From positions 1 through 5,947 of the forward strand of contig JAJCYN010000040.1 of the NCBI GenBank assembly GCA_029262915.1: a DNA stretch of 5,947 nt. Reading direction: 5' to 3'. This document shows, one piece after another, positions 5,585-5,947 of this stretch. The first letter of the stretch is position 1. Every line of letters begins with the position of its first letter. The position numbers and the translations under genes were made by a program. The notes beneath the pieces were generated by a model. That model was not told the origin of the DNA. It saw only the letters and a list, made by a program, of their open reading frames with translations, and did no database searches. This stretch comes from Flavobacteriales bacterium. GTDB lineage: Bacteria; Bacteroidota; Bacteroidia; Flavobacteriales_E; Vicingaceae.

Positions 5585-5599
5585 CAAGTGGCTATAGAT

Positions 5600-5947
5600 T
5601 TACCAATCTATCGGAAAGTAGTCTTTTAAAAATTTACCGCACCAATGTTTTCCTGTATTAATGCCATCAATTAACGGATCTAAAACACGAGCAGCACCAT
5701 CAACAATGTCTAATGGAGGCTGAAAATCGTGAACTTCCTCTTTTTTTTTTGATAATTCAACGGGGTCTTCATCTGTAACCCATCCAGTATCTACCGCATT
5801 CATAAAAATACCATCCTTGGCAAAATCTGAAGCTGAGGTGTGAGTCATCATATTTAAAGCGGCTTTTGCCATGTTTGTGTGAGGGTGTCGATCAATTTTC
5901 TTAAAACGATGGAACTTTCCTTCCATGGCAGAAACATTAATGATGTG
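5600..5947 (-). CDS. SDR-family oxidoreductase, C-terminal part (gene enters from the right edge)
   Basis: The frame is open from the window edge for 115 codons to TAA at 5602-5600. The ATG at 5926 is internal: the upstream codons read HIINVSA in frame, the SDR strand carrying the catalytic Ser (fragment residue 6). Then come [33 protein letters not shown] and [19 protein letters not shown], ending [10 protein letters not shown]. This matches a subgroup of SDR-type NAD(P)-dependent oxidoreductases that I recall as having larger proteins with a [14 protein letters not shown] motif. In the usual YxxxK active-site pair the Lys is kept (residue 28) but the position four before it is Thr, not Tyr, so catalysis is either altered or uses another residue. 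Substrate unknown. A run of ten A's on the coding strand (5750-5741) encodes part of SKKKEE. A terminator-like hairpin follows. Confidence 0.82.
   Translation of the reverse strand, partial: HIINVSAMEGKFHRFKKIDRHPHTNMAKAALNMMTHTSASDFAKDGIFMNAVDTGWVTDEDPVELSKKKEEVHDFQPPLDIVDGAARVLDPLIDGINTGKHWCGKFLKDYFPIDW

Noticed and set aside
5600..5926. Complete 108-aa gene starting at the ATG at 5926
   Set aside because: The frame continues upstream to the window edge with HIINVSA, the expected SDR strand, so that ATG encodes an internal Met of a longer protein.

Overview
The window looks like a piece of a Flavobacteriia-type Bacteroidetes chromosome. It is AT-rich. It carries a type IX secretion system (T9SS) C-terminal sorting domain with the YPNP motif. 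Recognisable start sites lack close Shine-Dalgarno sequences, and one promoter candidate fits the Bacteroidetes TTTG / TAnnTTTG pattern rather than a sigma-70 pattern. No tRNA, rRNA, CRISPR array, transposase or integrase is visible.

Left part (1-309): the 5' end of a MarR-family regulator gene leaves the window on the minus strand. Its upstream region holds a perfect 18-bp palindrome lying inside the spacer of a Bacteroidetes-type promoter, the layout expected of an autorepressed marR gene. The rest of this 159-bp divergent intergenic region contains only a weak plus-strand promoter candidate.

Surface-protein pair (310-2469, plus strand): a 157-aa secreted protein ending in a T9SS sorting domain is followed after 3 bp by a 560-aa secreted protein. 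The second protein has 27 uninterrupted Gly-X-Y triplets and a conserved-looking C-terminal module. The two are almost certainly co-transcribed and are probably cell-surface or extracellular.

Minus-strand cluster (2470-3999): a TruA-like tRNA pseudouridine synthase with an altered active-site loop, a one-module DUF1456/YehS-like protein and a short lipoprotein form a compact operon. The last two genes overlap in an ATGA. The lipoprotein stop codon directly abuts the stop codon of the collagen-like gene, so the convergent genes have no spacer.

Accessory-looking segment (4002-5548, minus strand): a 358-aa SEFIR-domain protein with a C-terminal domain I cannot name, then a 121-aa orphan gene with a GTG start whose stop lies 2 bp before truA. 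The SEFIR gene is tightly bracketed by 14-bp imperfect inverted repeats (12/14 matching), and a perfect 16-bp palindrome lies just upstream of it. SEFIR domains are TIR relatives, and a bacterial SEFIR protein is known as an NAD-depleting anti-phage protein, so this is the best candidate for a defence locus here.

Right part (5549-5947): a strong 15-bp-stem terminator-like hairpin follows the 3' end of an SDR-type oxidoreductase gene that enters from the right edge. The hairpin insulates the SEFIR segment from that gene.
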